Shown here in pieces: positions 35,494 to 44,504 of a stretch of 64,000 nucleotides of DNA (its first letter is position 1; every line of letters starts with the position of its first letter). Source of the stretch: Falsirhodobacter sp. 20TX0035 (GTDB taxonomy: Bacteria; Pseudomonadota; Alphaproteobacteria; Rhodobacterales; Rhodobacteraceae); NCBI RefSeq assembly GCF_028307215.1, contig NZ_JAQMHV010000008.1:1-64000 (forward strand). The letters are read 5' to 3'. The notes beneath the pieces are model-generated. The model searched no databases. It worked only from the letters and a program-made list of their open reading frames with translations, and had not been told where the DNA came from. The translations under genes and the position numbers were made by a program.

Positions 35494-36387
35494 TCAGGCG
35501 ACGCCGGAACCGCCCGTGGCGCCATACACCTCGCCCGTGATGTAGCTGCCTTCCCGGCTGGCCAGCAGCACGTAGATCGGCGCGATTTCCACCGGCTGGC
35601 CCGGACGCCCAAACGGGGTCTGGGAGCCGAAGGATTTCACCGCGTCCTGCGGCTGCCCGCCGGAAGGTTGCAGCGGCGTCCAGAACGGGCCGGGCGCGAC
35701 AGCATTGGCGCGGATGCCCTTTTCCATCAGCTGCTTTGCCAATGCTTGCGTGTAGGCCACGATGCCGGCCTTCGTGGTCGCATAATCCAGAAGCATGGCG
35801 GACGGATCGTAGGCCTGAACGGAAGCGGTCGTCACCACCGCCGCGCCCGCCGGCAGGTGGGGCACCGCCGCCTGCGCGATCCAGTGCATCGCATAAAGGT
35901 TCGTCTTCATCGTCCGGTCGAAGTCCCCAGTGGAGAGCTTGCCGATCTCGGTCCGGAACTGCTGGCGGCCGGCGTTGATCACCAGGATGTCGAGGCCGCC
36001 GAGATCGGACACCGCCTTTTCCACCATCTGCTGGCACCACGCTTCATTCGTGATGTCGCCCGGCAGCAACACGGCGGTGCGGCCCTCGGCGCGGATCAGG
36101 GTGGCGACCTCCTCGGCATCGGCGCTTTCCGCCTCAAGATAGGAAATGGCAACGTCCGCCCCTTCGCGGGCATAAGCGATGGCCACGGCGCGGCCGATGC
36201 CGGAATCGCCGCCGGTGATCAGCGCACGGCGCCCCGCCAGCCGGCCCGACCCGCGATAGCTCTCCTCGCCGTGGTCCGGCACCGGGTCCATGGCCGAGAC
36301 GGAGCCGGGGGAGGATTGTGGCTGTTCCGGGAAGGGCGGCTGGGGATACTGGGTGCGCGGGTCCTGAAGGCGAAGGCGGTCGGTCAT
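35494..36387 (-). CDS. Short-chain dehydrogenase/reductase (YghA-like)
   Basis: A 297-residue SDR with a 48-residue N-terminal extension typical of the YghA/general-stress SDR group. Cofactor motif TGGDSGIGRAVAIAYAREGADV, the NAG segment LVINAGRQQ, and the catalytic Ser...Tyr-x-x-x-Lys (TTASVQAYDPSAMLLDYATTK) are intact. Such enzymes reduce aldehydes or ketones with NAD(P)H; the natural substrate is usually unknown. AGGAG six bases ahead of ATG 36387. Monocistronic. Confidence 0.88.
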   Translation of the reverse strand: MTDRLRLQDPRTQYPQPPFPEQPQSSPGSVSAMDPVPDHGEESYRGSGRLAGRRALITGGDSGIGRAVAIAYAREGADVAISYLEAESADAEEVATLIRAEGRTAVLLPGDITNEAWCQQMVEKAVSDLGGLDILVINAGRQQFRTEIGKLSTGDFDRTMKTNLYAMHWIAQAAVPHLPAGAAVVTTASVQAYDPSAMLLDYATTKAGIVAYTQALAKQLMEKGIRANAVAPGPFWTPLQPSGGQPQDAVKSFGSQTPFGRPGQPVEIAPIYVLLASREGSYITGEVYGATGGSGVA

Positions 36388-36426
36388 GGGTGGCTCCTGC
36401 TTGTTTCAAGGACCCAACGGCCGCTG

Positions 36427-36445
36427 CTGCCGGACGTTCCGGCAG
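36427..36445 (-). terminator. Stem-loop after the XRE-cupin regulator gene
   Basis: CTGCCGGA-CGT-TCCGGCAG, a perfect 8-bp stem with a 3-base loop 30 bases beyond the stop at 36475. No U-tract, so termination is only probable. Confidence 0.45.
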
Positions 36446-36474
36446 GACGGGTCACACATGATTGAACGGGCCCG

Positions 36475-37032
36475 TCAGAACGTCGGGGGCGTGCAGGCGC
36501 TCACCACCTCGCACATAATCTCGCCGGTGTTGCGGAACCGGTGCGGCGTGGTGCTGGTGAAGTAATAGGCGTCGCCGGGGCCAAGGTCGTGCACCTCGTC
36601 CCCCACCGTCACCTCCAGCCGGCCCGCGATGATGACGCCGCACTCCTCGCCTTCATGCGACAGGGCGTGGCGGCCGGAGTCGCGGCCGGGCTCGTAGAAT
36701 TCGTGCAGCATCTGCAGGGCGCGGTTCGGGCGCTGCGCGGCGATCAGCAGGTACTTGATCCCCGGCGCGCCGATGTTCACGTGATCGCCCCGCCGGAAGA
36801 CGCGGGCGCTTTCGGGCGCCAGTTCGAAGCTGAAGAAGCTGGCCAGATCCATCGGGATCCCATCCAGGATCTTCTTCAGCACCGACACCGACGGCTGCAT
36901 CGCCATCGATTCGATCTGCGAGATGGTGCCGCTGCCCACCCCGGTCCTGCGCGCCAGCTCGCGCTGCGACAGACCCTTCGACCGCCGCACCACGCGCAGC
37001 CGCATCGCGACCATCGCTTCCACCTCGGCCAT
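36475..37032 (-). CDS. XRE-family regulator with C-terminal cupin (PuuR-like)
   Basis: A 185-residue regulator. Residues about 10-65 form a helix-turn-helix (LRVVRRSKGLSQRELARRTGVGSGTISQIESM). Residues about 105-180 form a cupin beta-barrel (SHEGEECGVIIAGRLEVTVG, LGPGDAYYF, PHRFRNTG). The architecture matches PuuR and related repressors of amine and amino-acid catabolism. It diverges from the transaminase-mmsA operon over a 134-base region holding an inverted repeat, so it likely represses that operon, with an omega-amino acid or its product as ligand. Confidence 0.9.
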   Translation of the reverse strand: MAEVEAMVAMRLRVVRRSKGLSQRELARRTGVGSGTISQIESMAMQPSVSVLKKILDGIPMDLASFFSFELAPESARVFRRGDHVNIGAPGIKYLLIAAQRPNRALQMLHEFYEPGRDSGRHALSHEGEECGVIIAGRLEVTVGDEVHDLGPGDAYYFTSTTPHRFRNTGEIMCEVVSACTPPTF

Positions 37033-37051
37033 GCGCTTCCCCGCTTTTCAT

Positions 37052-37095
37052 CGAAATCACCCTACAGGATTTCGCTGGAAAAACAGCGCGATTTC
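37052..37095. promoter_or_regulatory. Candidate operator for the XRE-cupin regulator
   Basis: CGAAATC-9-GATTTCG (37052-37074) is a perfect 7-bp inverted repeat. A third half-site GATTTC lies at 37090-37095, 22 bases (two turns) from the second. It is 20 bases upstream of the regulator start in the shared divergent promoter region. Confidence 0.6.
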
Positions 37096-37166
37096 TGCTG
37101 TCACAAATCAGTCTTGTCGGGGAGTCGGACGTGTGCCCAGATGATCCGTCCCCTCCGGAGTTGCAG

Positions 37167-38489
37167 ATGAAAGACGCGACCCTTCCCAACGATCCGTCCA
37201 GCTTCTGGATGCCGTTCACCCCGAACCGCGACTTTATGGCGAACCCTCGCCTGATCACGGCGGGCGATGGGATGTACTACACCAGCCAGGACGGTCGGCA
37301 GATCCTCGATGCCGCGGCGGGCCTTTGGTGCGTGAACGCCGGCCACAATGCCCGCCGCGTGGTGGAGGCGGTGCAGAAGCAGGTGGCGACGCTGGATTAT
37401 GCCCCGCATTTCAACTTCGGCACCCCGCAGGCGTTCGAACTGGCCTCCCGCCTTGCCCGCCTGTTCCCGGATGGGCTGGACCACGTGTTCTTCACCAATT
37501 CGGGATCGGAGTCGGTGGACACGGCGCTGAAGATCGCGCTGCACTACCACCGGATGCGCGGGGACGCCGCCCGCACCCGCCTGATCGGGCGCGAACGCGG
37601 GTATCACGGAACAGGCTTCGGCGGCATCTCGGTCGGCGGGATCGTGAAGAACCGGATGCATTTCGGCTCCATGCTGACCGGCGTCGACCACATGCGCCAC
37701 ACCCATGACCTGTCGCGCAACGCTTTCAGCAAGGGCTGCCCCGAACACGGGGCCGAACTGGCCGACGACCTGATCCGCATCGCCGAACTGCACGATCCCT
37801 CCACCATCGCCGCCGTGATCGTGGAGCCGATGGCAGGATCGACCGGCGTGCTGCTGCCGCCCATCGGCTACCTGAAGCGCCTGCGCGAGATTTGCGACCG
37901 CTACGGGATCCTTTTGATCTTCGACGAGGTGATCACCGCCTATGGCCGTTTGGGCCGCGCCTCGGCCGCGGAATATTTCGGGGTTACGCCCGACATCATC
38001 ACGACCGCCAAGGGCCTGACCAACGGCACCATCCCGATGGGCGCGGTGATCGTCAGCGACCGCATCCACGCCTCGGCCATGGACAACGCCGACAGCCCGA
38101 TCGAGATCTTCCACGGCTACACCTATTCCGCCCATCCCGTGGCGGTGGCGGCGGCCCTCGCCTCCCTCGACACCTATGCCGAGGAGGATCTGTTCGCCCG
38201 CGCCGATGGCCTTGCCGCCAAGTGGGAGGAAGCGGTGCACGGTCTGCGCGGGCTGCCCCACGTGAAGGACCTGCGCAACCTCGGCCTTGTCGCGGGGATC
38301 GAGCTGGAACCCCGCCCCGGTGCCGCCGGCGCCCGCGGGACGGAGGCAATGAAGACCGCATGGGACCGCGGCCTCATGATCCGCGTTACCGGCGACATCA
38401 TCGCCCTCTCCCCTCCGCTCATCATCTCGGAGGGCGAGATCGACATGCTGTTCGGCACGCTGGCCGACATCCTGCGCACGCTTCCCTGA
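37167..38489 (+). CDS. Omega-amino acid:pyruvate transaminase (class III)
   Basis: A 440-residue PLP enzyme of aminotransferase class III. Motifs: [17 protein letters not shown] near the N-terminus, [17 protein letters not shown] (PLP phosphate site), [13 protein letters not shown] (Asp binding the pyridine N), and the Schiff-base Lys in [17 protein letters not shown]. Closest style is beta-alanine:pyruvate transaminase, which yields malonate semialdehyde. Start ATG 37167 after CGGAG. mmsA follows 14 bases after the stop and would oxidise the semialdehyde to acetyl-CoA. Confidence 0.9.
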   Translation: MKDATLPNDPSSFWMPFTPNRDFMANPRLITAGDGMYYTSQDGRQILDAAAGLWCVNAGHNARRVVEAVQKQVATLDYAPHFNFGTPQAFELASRLARLFPDGLDHVFFTNSGSESVDTALKIALHYHRMRGDAARTRLIGRERGYHGTGFGGISVGGIVKNRMHFGSMLTGVDHMRHTHDLSRNAFSKGCPEHGAELADDLIRIAELHDPSTIAAVIVEPMAGSTGVLLPPIGYLKRLREICDRYGILLIFDEVITAYGRLGRASAAEYFGVTPDIITTAKGLTNGTIPMGAVIVSDRIHASAMDNADSPIEIFHGYTYSAHPVAVAAALASLDTYAEEDLFARADGLAAKWEEAVHGLRGLPHVKDLRNLGLVAGIELEPRPGAAGARGTEAMKTAWDRGLMIRVTGDIIALSPPLIISEGEIDMLFGTLADILRTLP

Positions 38490-38503
38490 TCCGGAGACTT
38501 CCC

Positions 38504-40003
38504 ATGACCCCTATCACCCCCATCGGCCACTACATCGGCGGGCGCGTCGTTCCCGGGGACGGCCGCACGCAGGACGTGACGAACCCCGCCACGGGCGCGG
38601 TCACGGGCCGCGTGGCGCTGGCCACCGCCGCAACGGTGGATCAAGCCGTCGCCGCGGCCCGCACCGCCTTTCCCGCCTGGGCCGACACGCCCCCGATCCG
38701 CCGGGCGCGGCTGATGAACGCGTTCCTCGCCCTTGTCCGCCAGCACAAGGACAATCTGGCCCGCGCGATCACCGCCGAACACGGCAAGGTCTTCACCGAC
38801 GCGCAGGGCGAAGTCGAACGCGGCATCGACATCATCGAGTTCGCCTGCGGCATGCCCCAGCTTCTGAAGGGCGACTACACCGACCAGGTCTCCACGGGCA
38901 TGGACAACTGGACGCTGCGCCAGCCCCTGGGCGTGGTGGCGGGCATCACGCCCTTCAACTTCCCCGTCATGGTGCCGATGTGGATGTTCCCCGTGGCCAT
39001 TGCGGCGGGCAACACCTTTGTCCTGAAACCTTCGCCAACGGATCCCTCGGCCTCGCTGATCTATGCCGACCTGATGAAGCAGGCGGGCTTCCCCGACGGC
39101 GTCTTCAACGTCGTGCAGGGCGACAAGGTGGCGGTGGACGCGTTGCTGGAGCATCCGGACGTGAAGGCGATCTCCTTCGTCGGGTCCACGCCCATCGCCA
39201 ACTATATTTACGAAACCGGCGCGCGGCACGGCAAGCGGGTGCAGGCGCTTGGCGGGGCCAAGAACCACATGATGATCATGCCCGACGCCGACATGGAAAA
39301 GGCGGCGGATGCGCTGATCGGAGCAGGCTACGGCTCGGCGGGCGAACGCTGCATGGCGATTTCGGTCGCGATCATGGTGGGGGATGCGGGTGACAAACTG
39401 ATCCCGATCCTGAAGGCGCGCGCCGAGACGCTGAAGATCACCAATGGCGAGGATCTGTCGGCGGAGATGGGCCCCATCGTCACCGCTGCCGCCCGCGACC
39501 GCATCCGCGGCTATATCGACGCCGGCGTGGCCGAGGGAGCCGAACTGGTCGTCGACGGGCGCGACTTCTCCGTCCCCGGACACGAGGGCGGCTTCTGGCT
39601 GGGCGCCACCCTCTTCGACCGCGTGACCCCCGACATGAAGATCTACCGCGACGAGATCTTCGGCCCGGTCCTGTCCTGCCTGCGCGTCGACACCTTCGCC
39701 GAGGGGCTGACGCTGATCAACGACCACGAATTCGGCAACGGCGTCTCGCTTTTCACCCGCGACGGCCATGTGGCGCGGGAGTTCGGGCGGCGGGTGCAGG
39801 TGGGCATGGTCGGCATCAACGTCCCGATCCCCGTGCCCATGGCCTGGCACGGCTTCGGCGGCTGGAAGCGCAGCCTGTTTGGCGACATGCATGTTTATGG
39901 CGAGGAAGGCGTGCGCTTCTACACCAAGCAGAAGTCGATCATGCAGCGCTGGCCCGAAAGCATCGTGGAGGGTGCCGAGTTCACGATGCCTGTGGCGACG
40001 TGA
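38504..40003 (+). CDS. mmsA: CoA-acylating methylmalonate/malonate-semialdehyde dehydrogenase
   Basis: A 499-residue aldehyde dehydrogenase of the MmsA branch. Features: [18 protein letters not shown], the [12 protein letters not shown] cofactor loop, the [17 protein letters not shown] stretch, and the catalytic Cys in [13 protein letters not shown], followed by the C-terminal [12 protein letters not shown]. MmsA oxidises malonate- or methylmalonate-semialdehyde with NAD and CoA to acetyl- or propionyl-CoA. Paired with the transaminase it completes beta-alanine or 3-aminoisobutyrate breakdown. Start ATG 38504 with CCGGAG. Confidence 0.93.
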   Translation: MTPITPIGHYIGGRVVPGDGRTQDVTNPATGAVTGRVALATAATVDQAVAAARTAFPAWADTPPIRRARLMNAFLALVRQHKDNLARAITAEHGKVFTDAQGEVERGIDIIEFACGMPQLLKGDYTDQVSTGMDNWTLRQPLGVVAGITPFNFPVMVPMWMFPVAIAAGNTFVLKPSPTDPSASLIYADLMKQAGFPDGVFNVVQGDKVAVDALLEHPDVKAISFVGSTPIANYIYETGARHGKRVQALGGAKNHMMIMPDADMEKAADALIGAGYGSAGERCMAISVAIMVGDAGDKLIPILKARAETLKITNGEDLSAEMGPIVTAAARDRIRGYIDAGVAEGAELVVDGRDFSVPGHEGGFWLGATLFDRVTPDMKIYRDEIFGPVLSCLRVDTFAEGLTLINDHEFGNGVSLFTRDGHVAREFGRRVQVGMVGINVPIPVPMAWHGFGGWKRSLFGDMHVYGEEGVRFYTKQKSIMQRWPESIVEGAEFTMPVAT

Positions 40004-40265
40004 TCCTTTCGCCTTGCGCCGCCGGATCTTTCGCTGCTGCTGAACCGCGCTCTTCGGCAGCGGGCGCGCCGCGGCCTTGTCCCGGGGACGCATAAGGGGT
40101 TCTGCCGGTCCGTTTCCGTCCTGACGGCATTGTCACCGATGCGGGCGTGCGGATCACGCAGGGCTGTGCGGCGCCCCCTTGCGCACGGGCTTGCAATTTA
40201 CCCGCCCGGATCCTTGCGGCCCGCCGGACAGCGTCGCCAGCAGGCAGGGCCCGCAGCCAACCGGA

Positions 40266-41096
40266 TCAGCGGCGCCCCAGCCGGTAGAACCGCGCGCCGT
40301 TCGCTTCCATGATTGCGGCCATCGCCTCGGCTCCGAAGCGGTAGGCCAGCAGGTCGCGGGCCAGTTGCAGCACCTTTGGATAAGTCGCGGCAAGGGTGCA
40401 GACCGGCCAGTCCGACCCGAACACCAGCCGCTCCGGTCCGAACGCGTCAGCCACGATGTCGAAGAAGGGCCGGATGCGGTCCGCGCTCCACTCCTCCCCC
40501 GCCTCCGTCACGAGGCCGGAGATCTTGCAGTGCATCCCGGGCACCGCCGCCAGCGCGCGGATGTCGCGCACCCACGCGTCCTCCAGCGGCGCCGTCATGT
40601 CGGGCTTGGAGATGTGGTCCACGATCGCGTGCAGCCCCGGCGCGGCGCGCAGGGCCTCGATCATCGCCGGAAGGTGGTGCGGGAAGGTGAGGATGTCGAA
40701 GGGAATGCCCCGGCGCGCCACCTCGGCTAGGCTGGTGCGGAACTGCGGATGGCCGATGCGGGCAGGGTCATGCTCCTGCAGCATCGGGCGCAGGCCCACC
40801 CATTTCGGCTGCGCCGCGTAATGGTCCAGCCGGGCGGCGAAACAGTCGTCGAACATGTCGATCCAGCCGACCACGCCCGCCACGAAGTCCGTGGTTCGCG
40901 CGAGGTCCAGCAGGAAGTCGGTCTCCGCCTCGGTTTCCGCGGCTTGGATCAGGACGGTGCGGGTCACACCGGCGGCGTTCAGCAGGGGCCGAAGATCCTC
41001 CGGCCCGAAGTCGCGGTACAGCGCGACCAGATCGGGGGACATCCACCCGTAATCCCCCCGCGCGACGGTCCAGAAATGCTGATGTGCGTCAAGCAT
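40266..41096 (-). CDS. Amidohydrolase-2 family lactonase (L-fuconolactonase-like)
   Basis: A 276-residue TIM-barrel metal-dependent hydrolase of the amidohydrolase-2 family. MLDAHQHFW at the start, LRPMLQEHD, the DHISKPD motif and the C-terminal FGSDWPVC (metal Asp) match the L-fucono-1,5-lactonase / 4-sulfomuconolactonase type. Expected reaction: opening of an aldonolactone to the aldonate. Its start is 4 bases after the FucU/RbsD gene, last in an eight-gene leftward operon with an aldose dehydrogenase, supporting sugar-lactone hydrolysis. Confidence 0.85.
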   Translation of the reverse strand: MLDAHQHFWTVARGDYGWMSPDLVALYRDFGPEDLRPLLNAAGVTRTVLIQAAETEAETDFLLDLARTTDFVAGVVGWIDMFDDCFAARLDHYAAQPKWVGLRPMLQEHDPARIGHPQFRTSLAEVARRGIPFDILTFPHHLPAMIEALRAAPGLHAIVDHISKPDMTAPLEDAWVRDIRALAAVPGMHCKISGLVTEAGEEWSADRIRPFFDIVADAFGPERLVFGSDWPVCTLAATYPKVLQLARDLLAYRFGAEAMAAIMEANGARFYRLGRR

Positions 41097-41100
41097 GGCC

Positions 41101-41520
41101 TTACGTCCGCAGGACGCCCTTCTTGAGGATGATGTTCGCGTAAAGCCGCCGTTCGCCCGTGGCGATCACGGCATAGGCCTCCTGCGCCCGATCGTAGAAC
41201 TCGAAGCGGTCGATCAGGTCCATGCCCACCGGCCGCCCTTCGGAAGTGGCCATCGCGGCCTCGAACGCGTCGTAGATCGGGGGCCGGCCGTCGGGGGCGT
41301 CCATGGCAGCGGCGGGCGCGTCCACGAAATCGTCCAGCGGCAGGACGGACAGGACGGCGTCCAGCGTATCGGTGGCGCTGACCGGCAGGCGGATCAGGCG
41401 CTGCGCCACGGCGGCGGCGGGGAAGTTGGCGTCGGTGATCACCAGTTCGTCCCCGTGGCCCATGTCCGAAAGGATCGCCAGCAGGTCGCCGGTCAGAAGG
41501 GGGTTCACGTTCTTCAGCAT
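41101..41520 (-). CDS. FucU/RbsD-family sugar mutarotase
   Basis: A 139-residue cytoplasmic protein of the RbsD/FucU fold, which interconverts alpha and beta anomers of an unphosphorylated sugar. The N-terminus MLKNVNPLLTGDLLAILSDMGHGDELVITDANFPA carries the conserved His and Asp. The C-terminal YANIILKKGVL matches FucU better than RbsD. GGGAG six bases ahead of ATG 41520. It lies between the aldose dehydrogenase and the lactonase with gaps of 1 and 4 bases. Confidence 0.88.
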   Translation of the reverse strand: MLKNVNPLLTGDLLAILSDMGHGDELVITDANFPAAAVAQRLIRLPVSATDTLDAVLSVLPLDDFVDAPAAAMDAPDGRPPIYDAFEAAMATSEGRPVGMDLIDRFEFYDRAQEAYAVIATGERRLYANIILKKGVLRT

Positions 41521-41521
41521 C

Positions 41522-42538
41522 TCATTCTCCCAAGGCTTCATCCAGATCGGCCCAGATCGCGTCGGGCAGATCGGTGTCGAACCATTCGACGTTCTGGCGC
41601 AGTTGCGTGGCGGTCTTGGCGCCGATCACCACGGCGGTGACGGCGGGGTAGCGCATGGGGAAGCGGATCGCGGCGGCGGCCAGAGGCACGTCGTATCCGT
41701 CGCAGACGGCGCGCAGCGCTTCCACCTTGGCCACAATGGCGGAATCGGCGTCGGCATAATTGAACTTCCGCCGCCCGCCCTTCGGGGCCGCTAGGATGCC
41801 CGAGTTGTAGACGCCCGCCACCACCAGCGCCACGCCCCGACGCTCGGCCAGCGGCAGGAAAATGTCCGCCGCGTCCCGGTCCAGAAGCGAATAGCGCCCG
41901 GCCAGCATGCAGCAGTCCAGATCCGTCTCCTCCAGCGCGTCGCGGATGGCTTCCCATTCGTTCACGCCCAGACCAAAGCCGCCGATGTCGCCCGCGGCCT
42001 TCAGCTCCTGCAACGCGCGGAAGCCGCCGCCCTTCGTCAGTGCGCCCCAGTGGTGGTCGTGCAGGTCGGCATGGGTGACGCGGCCGATGTCGTGGACATA
42101 AAGCAGGTCGATCCGCTTCATCCCCAGCCGCTGCTGGCTGTCGTCATAGCTGCGCATCACGCCGTCATAGCTGTAGTCGAAGACCTCGCGGAACGGCAGC
42201 CCGTTCCACCAGCCGGGGTCCAGCGGGTTCTTCGGCGGTTCGGGCGGAAGCGTGCGGCCGGCGCGTTCGGTGGTCATCCGGCGGCCAACCTTGGTGGACA
42301 GGGTGAAGCCGTCCCGCTCCCTCAGCGTCTGGCCGACAAGGTGTTCGGCGCGGGTCAGGCCATACATCGGCGCCGTGTCGAAGTAGCGGATGCCAAGATC
42401 CCAGGCCGTGTCCAGCATCTCCAGCGCCTGCGCGGCGGGGACGTCGGCGTAAAGCCCGCCCAGGGGGGCCGAGCCGACGCCGAGGGCCGTCACCTCCAGC
42501 CCCGTGGTGCCGACGGGGCGGCGGGTGGTCGCTTTCAT
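41522..42538 (-). CDS. Aldo/keto reductase, L-fucose/D-threo-aldose 1-dehydrogenase-like
   Basis: A 338-residue (alpha/beta)8 NAD(P)-dependent oxidoreductase. The catalytic tetrad is visible: Asp in YFDTAPMYG, Tyr in the same motif, Lys in LSTKVGR and His in LLYVHDIG. The overall type (WWNGLPFREVFDYSYDGVMRS, CMLAGRYSLLD) is that of L-fucose dehydrogenase, D-threo-aldose 1-dehydrogenase and pyridoxal 4-dehydrogenase. In context it should oxidise an aldose to its lactone for the neighbouring lactonase. ATG 42538 with AAAGGA; ATG 42553 also possible. Confidence 0.87.
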   Translation of the reverse strand: MKATTRRPVGTTGLEVTALGVGSAPLGGLYADVPAAQALEMLDTAWDLGIRYFDTAPMYGLTRAEHLVGQTLRERDGFTLSTKVGRRMTTERAGRTLPPEPPKNPLDPGWWNGLPFREVFDYSYDGVMRSYDDSQQRLGMKRIDLLYVHDIGRVTHADLHDHHWGALTKGGGFRALQELKAAGDIGGFGLGVNEWEAIRDALEETDLDCCMLAGRYSLLDRDAADIFLPLAERRGVALVVAGVYNSGILAAPKGGRRKFNYADADSAIVAKVEALRAVCDGYDVPLAAAAIRFPMRYPAVTAVVIGAKTATQLRQNVEWFDTDLPDAIWADLDEALGE

Positions 42539-42549
42539 GGGCAGTCCTT

Positions 42550-43533
42550 TCATGCTTTGCGGCGGGTGCGGGCGAAGACAACAAGGCCGACGCCGATCAG
42601 CAGCAGGCTGCCGCGGACGATCTGGCGTTCGCTGTCGGTCCAGCCCAGAAGGGCCGCGCCGTTCAGAAGGCCGATCAGGAAGATCGTGGCCGTCAGGGTG
42701 CCGATCACGTTCGGCTTGCCCAGCTTCAGCGCCATCCCGCCCAGCAGCACCGCCGTCAGCCCGTCCAGGAAGTAGGACGCGCCCAGATAGGGCTGCCCCG
42801 AGGACAGGTTCGCCGCCAGAAGCACCCCGGCAAGGGAGGAGACGGTGCCTGAGAGCACGAACAGCAGGAACAGCATGCGGTTGACGGGCACCCCCGCCTC
42901 CACCACCGCGGCGCGGTTCTGTTCCATGGCATAGATGTAGTGGCCGAAGGTCAGGCGCTCCTGCACGAACCAGCTGGCGGCGTACAGCGCGCCGACGATG
43001 ACCGCGATCAGCGGCAGCACCCCGATCCGCAGGTCCAGGAGCTGGCCGACAAAGCCCGTCCCCGTCAGCGCGATGGAGGTGCCGAGCCCGATCGCCGCCG
43101 CGATGGACGCGGCGAGCGCGCCCGTGGCGATGGTGATCACCAGCGCGGGCAGGCGCAGCACGGCCACCAGCGTCGCGTTCAGCAGGCCGAAGACGATCCC
43201 GGCCCCCAGCCCGCCCAGGGCGGCCAGCCCCCAGCCCGCGCCGTTCAGGACCAGCCCCGCCACCACCATGTTGGACAGGGCGGCGACGGACATGAAGCTG
43301 ACGTCGATCTCTCCCGCCGCGATCAGCCAGGTCAGGCCAAGGAACATCAGCCCGCCGATGGAAGCCGACATCAACATCCCGTGGATGTTGCCCGGCGTGA
43401 CGAAGGTCGGCCGCAGGATCGCGAAGATCACGAACACGGCCAGGACCAGAAGGAAGAAGGCAAAGCGCATCAGCGCCTCCCGGCTGTTGCGGCCCGCGCG
43501 GAGGCGGGGCGTGGCGGTTGTCAGGTCGGTCAT
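42550..43533 (-). CDS. Sugar ABC transporter permease (RbsC family)
   Basis: A 327-residue inner-membrane permease with 8-10 helices of the ribose/xylose/autoinducer-2 class (ILRPTFVTPGNIHGMLMSASIGGLMFLGLTWLIAAGEIDVS). GEIDLS-like sequence and GLNATLVAVLRLPALVITIAT-like motifs are typical. It is the second of two permeases; its ATG overlaps the stop of the first (ATGA). The frame is open far upstream but only this start fits the family. Confidence 0.9.
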   Translation of the reverse strand: MTDLTTATPRLRAGRNSREALMRFAFFLLVLAVFVIFAILRPTFVTPGNIHGMLMSASIGGLMFLGLTWLIAAGEIDVSFMSVAALSNMVVAGLVLNGAGWGLAALGGLGAGIVFGLLNATLVAVLRLPALVITIATGALAASIAAAIGLGTSIALTGTGFVGQLLDLRIGVLPLIAVIVGALYAASWFVQERLTFGHYIYAMEQNRAAVVEAGVPVNRMLFLLFVLSGTVSSLAGVLLAANLSSGQPYLGASYFLDGLTAVLLGGMALKLGKPNVIGTLTATIFLIGLLNGAALLGWTDSERQIVRGSLLLIGVGLVVFARTRRKA

Positions 43534-44504
43534 ACGGGTTCCCCCTTCCGGCGGGGCGCGCCCCGGCGCAGCAGCGCCGACACGCGGGGATCGAAGATGG
43601 CGATGGCCGTGATCAGCACCGTGCTGACGATGGCGTCGGAATAGTAGTAGGGGATCGCCAGAAGCGTGAAGCCGTTCAGCATCATCGACATCAGGAGCGT
43701 TCCGGCCAGCGTGGCCCCGATCGACGGCCGCCCGAACAGCGCGGCCCCCAGATAGACGGCGGCGAAGGCGGGCATCAGCAGCTGGTTGCCCGCCGTGACA
43801 TTCGCCGCCCCCGACGACGCGACCAGAAGCGTGATCGCAAGGCAGGCCATGATCCCCGACAGCGCGAAGGCCACCACGATCAGGCGCCGGGTCGGTACGC
43901 CGGAAAAGCGGGCGGAGACGGTATTCTGGCCCGTGGCGTAGAAGCCCGCCCCCAAGCGCGAGGCGTGGAGCAGGATCGCCCCCACCAGCGCCGCCCCCAT
44001 CAGGATCGCGAAGGGCATGTCCAGCCCCGCGATCTTGCGGTCGTTCAGATCCAGAATCCCCGACATGAAGAAGTTCTGCGAAATGGAGGTGCCGTTCGAG
44101 TAGAAGTAGGAGAAGCCGATGGCGAGCCCGCCCGTGCCGATGGTCGTCACGATGTCGGGCAGCCCCAGCCGCGCCACGGCGAACCCGTTGACCAGCCCGA
44201 AGGCGAGGCCGACGGCCAGCCCGCCGCCAATGGCCACGGGCAGCGGCATCCCCGCCGCGATCAGCCAGCCCAGCGTCATGGCGCCCATGGAGGCGACGCC
44301 GGGAAAGCTCAGGTCGAAATGGCGCACGACGATGACGAAGGTCAGCCCAAGCGCCGCCAGACCCTGCACCGACATGTGCCGCATCAGCGACCGCAGGTTG
44401 CCGGTGGAGGCGAAGGCCGCCGATTGCGACCAGAAGGCCAGCCCGATCAGCGCCACGAGCGCCGCGAAGGCCAGAAGCCGAAGTGCCAGCGGACGAGAGA
44501 TCAT
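43530..44504 (-). CDS. Sugar ABC transporter permease (RbsC family)
   Basis: A 324-residue permease of the same class as its neighbour, with the signature FVIVVRHFDLSFPGVASMGAM and the loop motif FGLVNGFAVARLGLPDIVTTIGT. Two different permeases suggest a heterodimeric channel. Its start overlaps the ATPase stop by four bases. Confidence 0.9.
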   Translation of the reverse strand: MISRPLALRLLAFAALVALIGLAFWSQSAAFASTGNLRSLMRHMSVQGLAALGLTFVIVVRHFDLSFPGVASMGAMTLGWLIAAGMPLPVAIGGGLAVGLAFGLVNGFAVARLGLPDIVTTIGTGGLAIGFSYFYSNGTSISQNFFMSGILDLNDRKIAGLDMPFAILMGAALVGAILLHASRLGAGFYATGQNTVSARFSGVPTRRLIVVAFALSGIMACLAITLLVASSGAANVTAGNQLLMPAFAAVYLGAALFGRPSIGATLAGTLLMSMMLNGFTLLAIPYYYSDAIVSTVLITAIAIFDPRVSALLRRGAPRRKGEPV

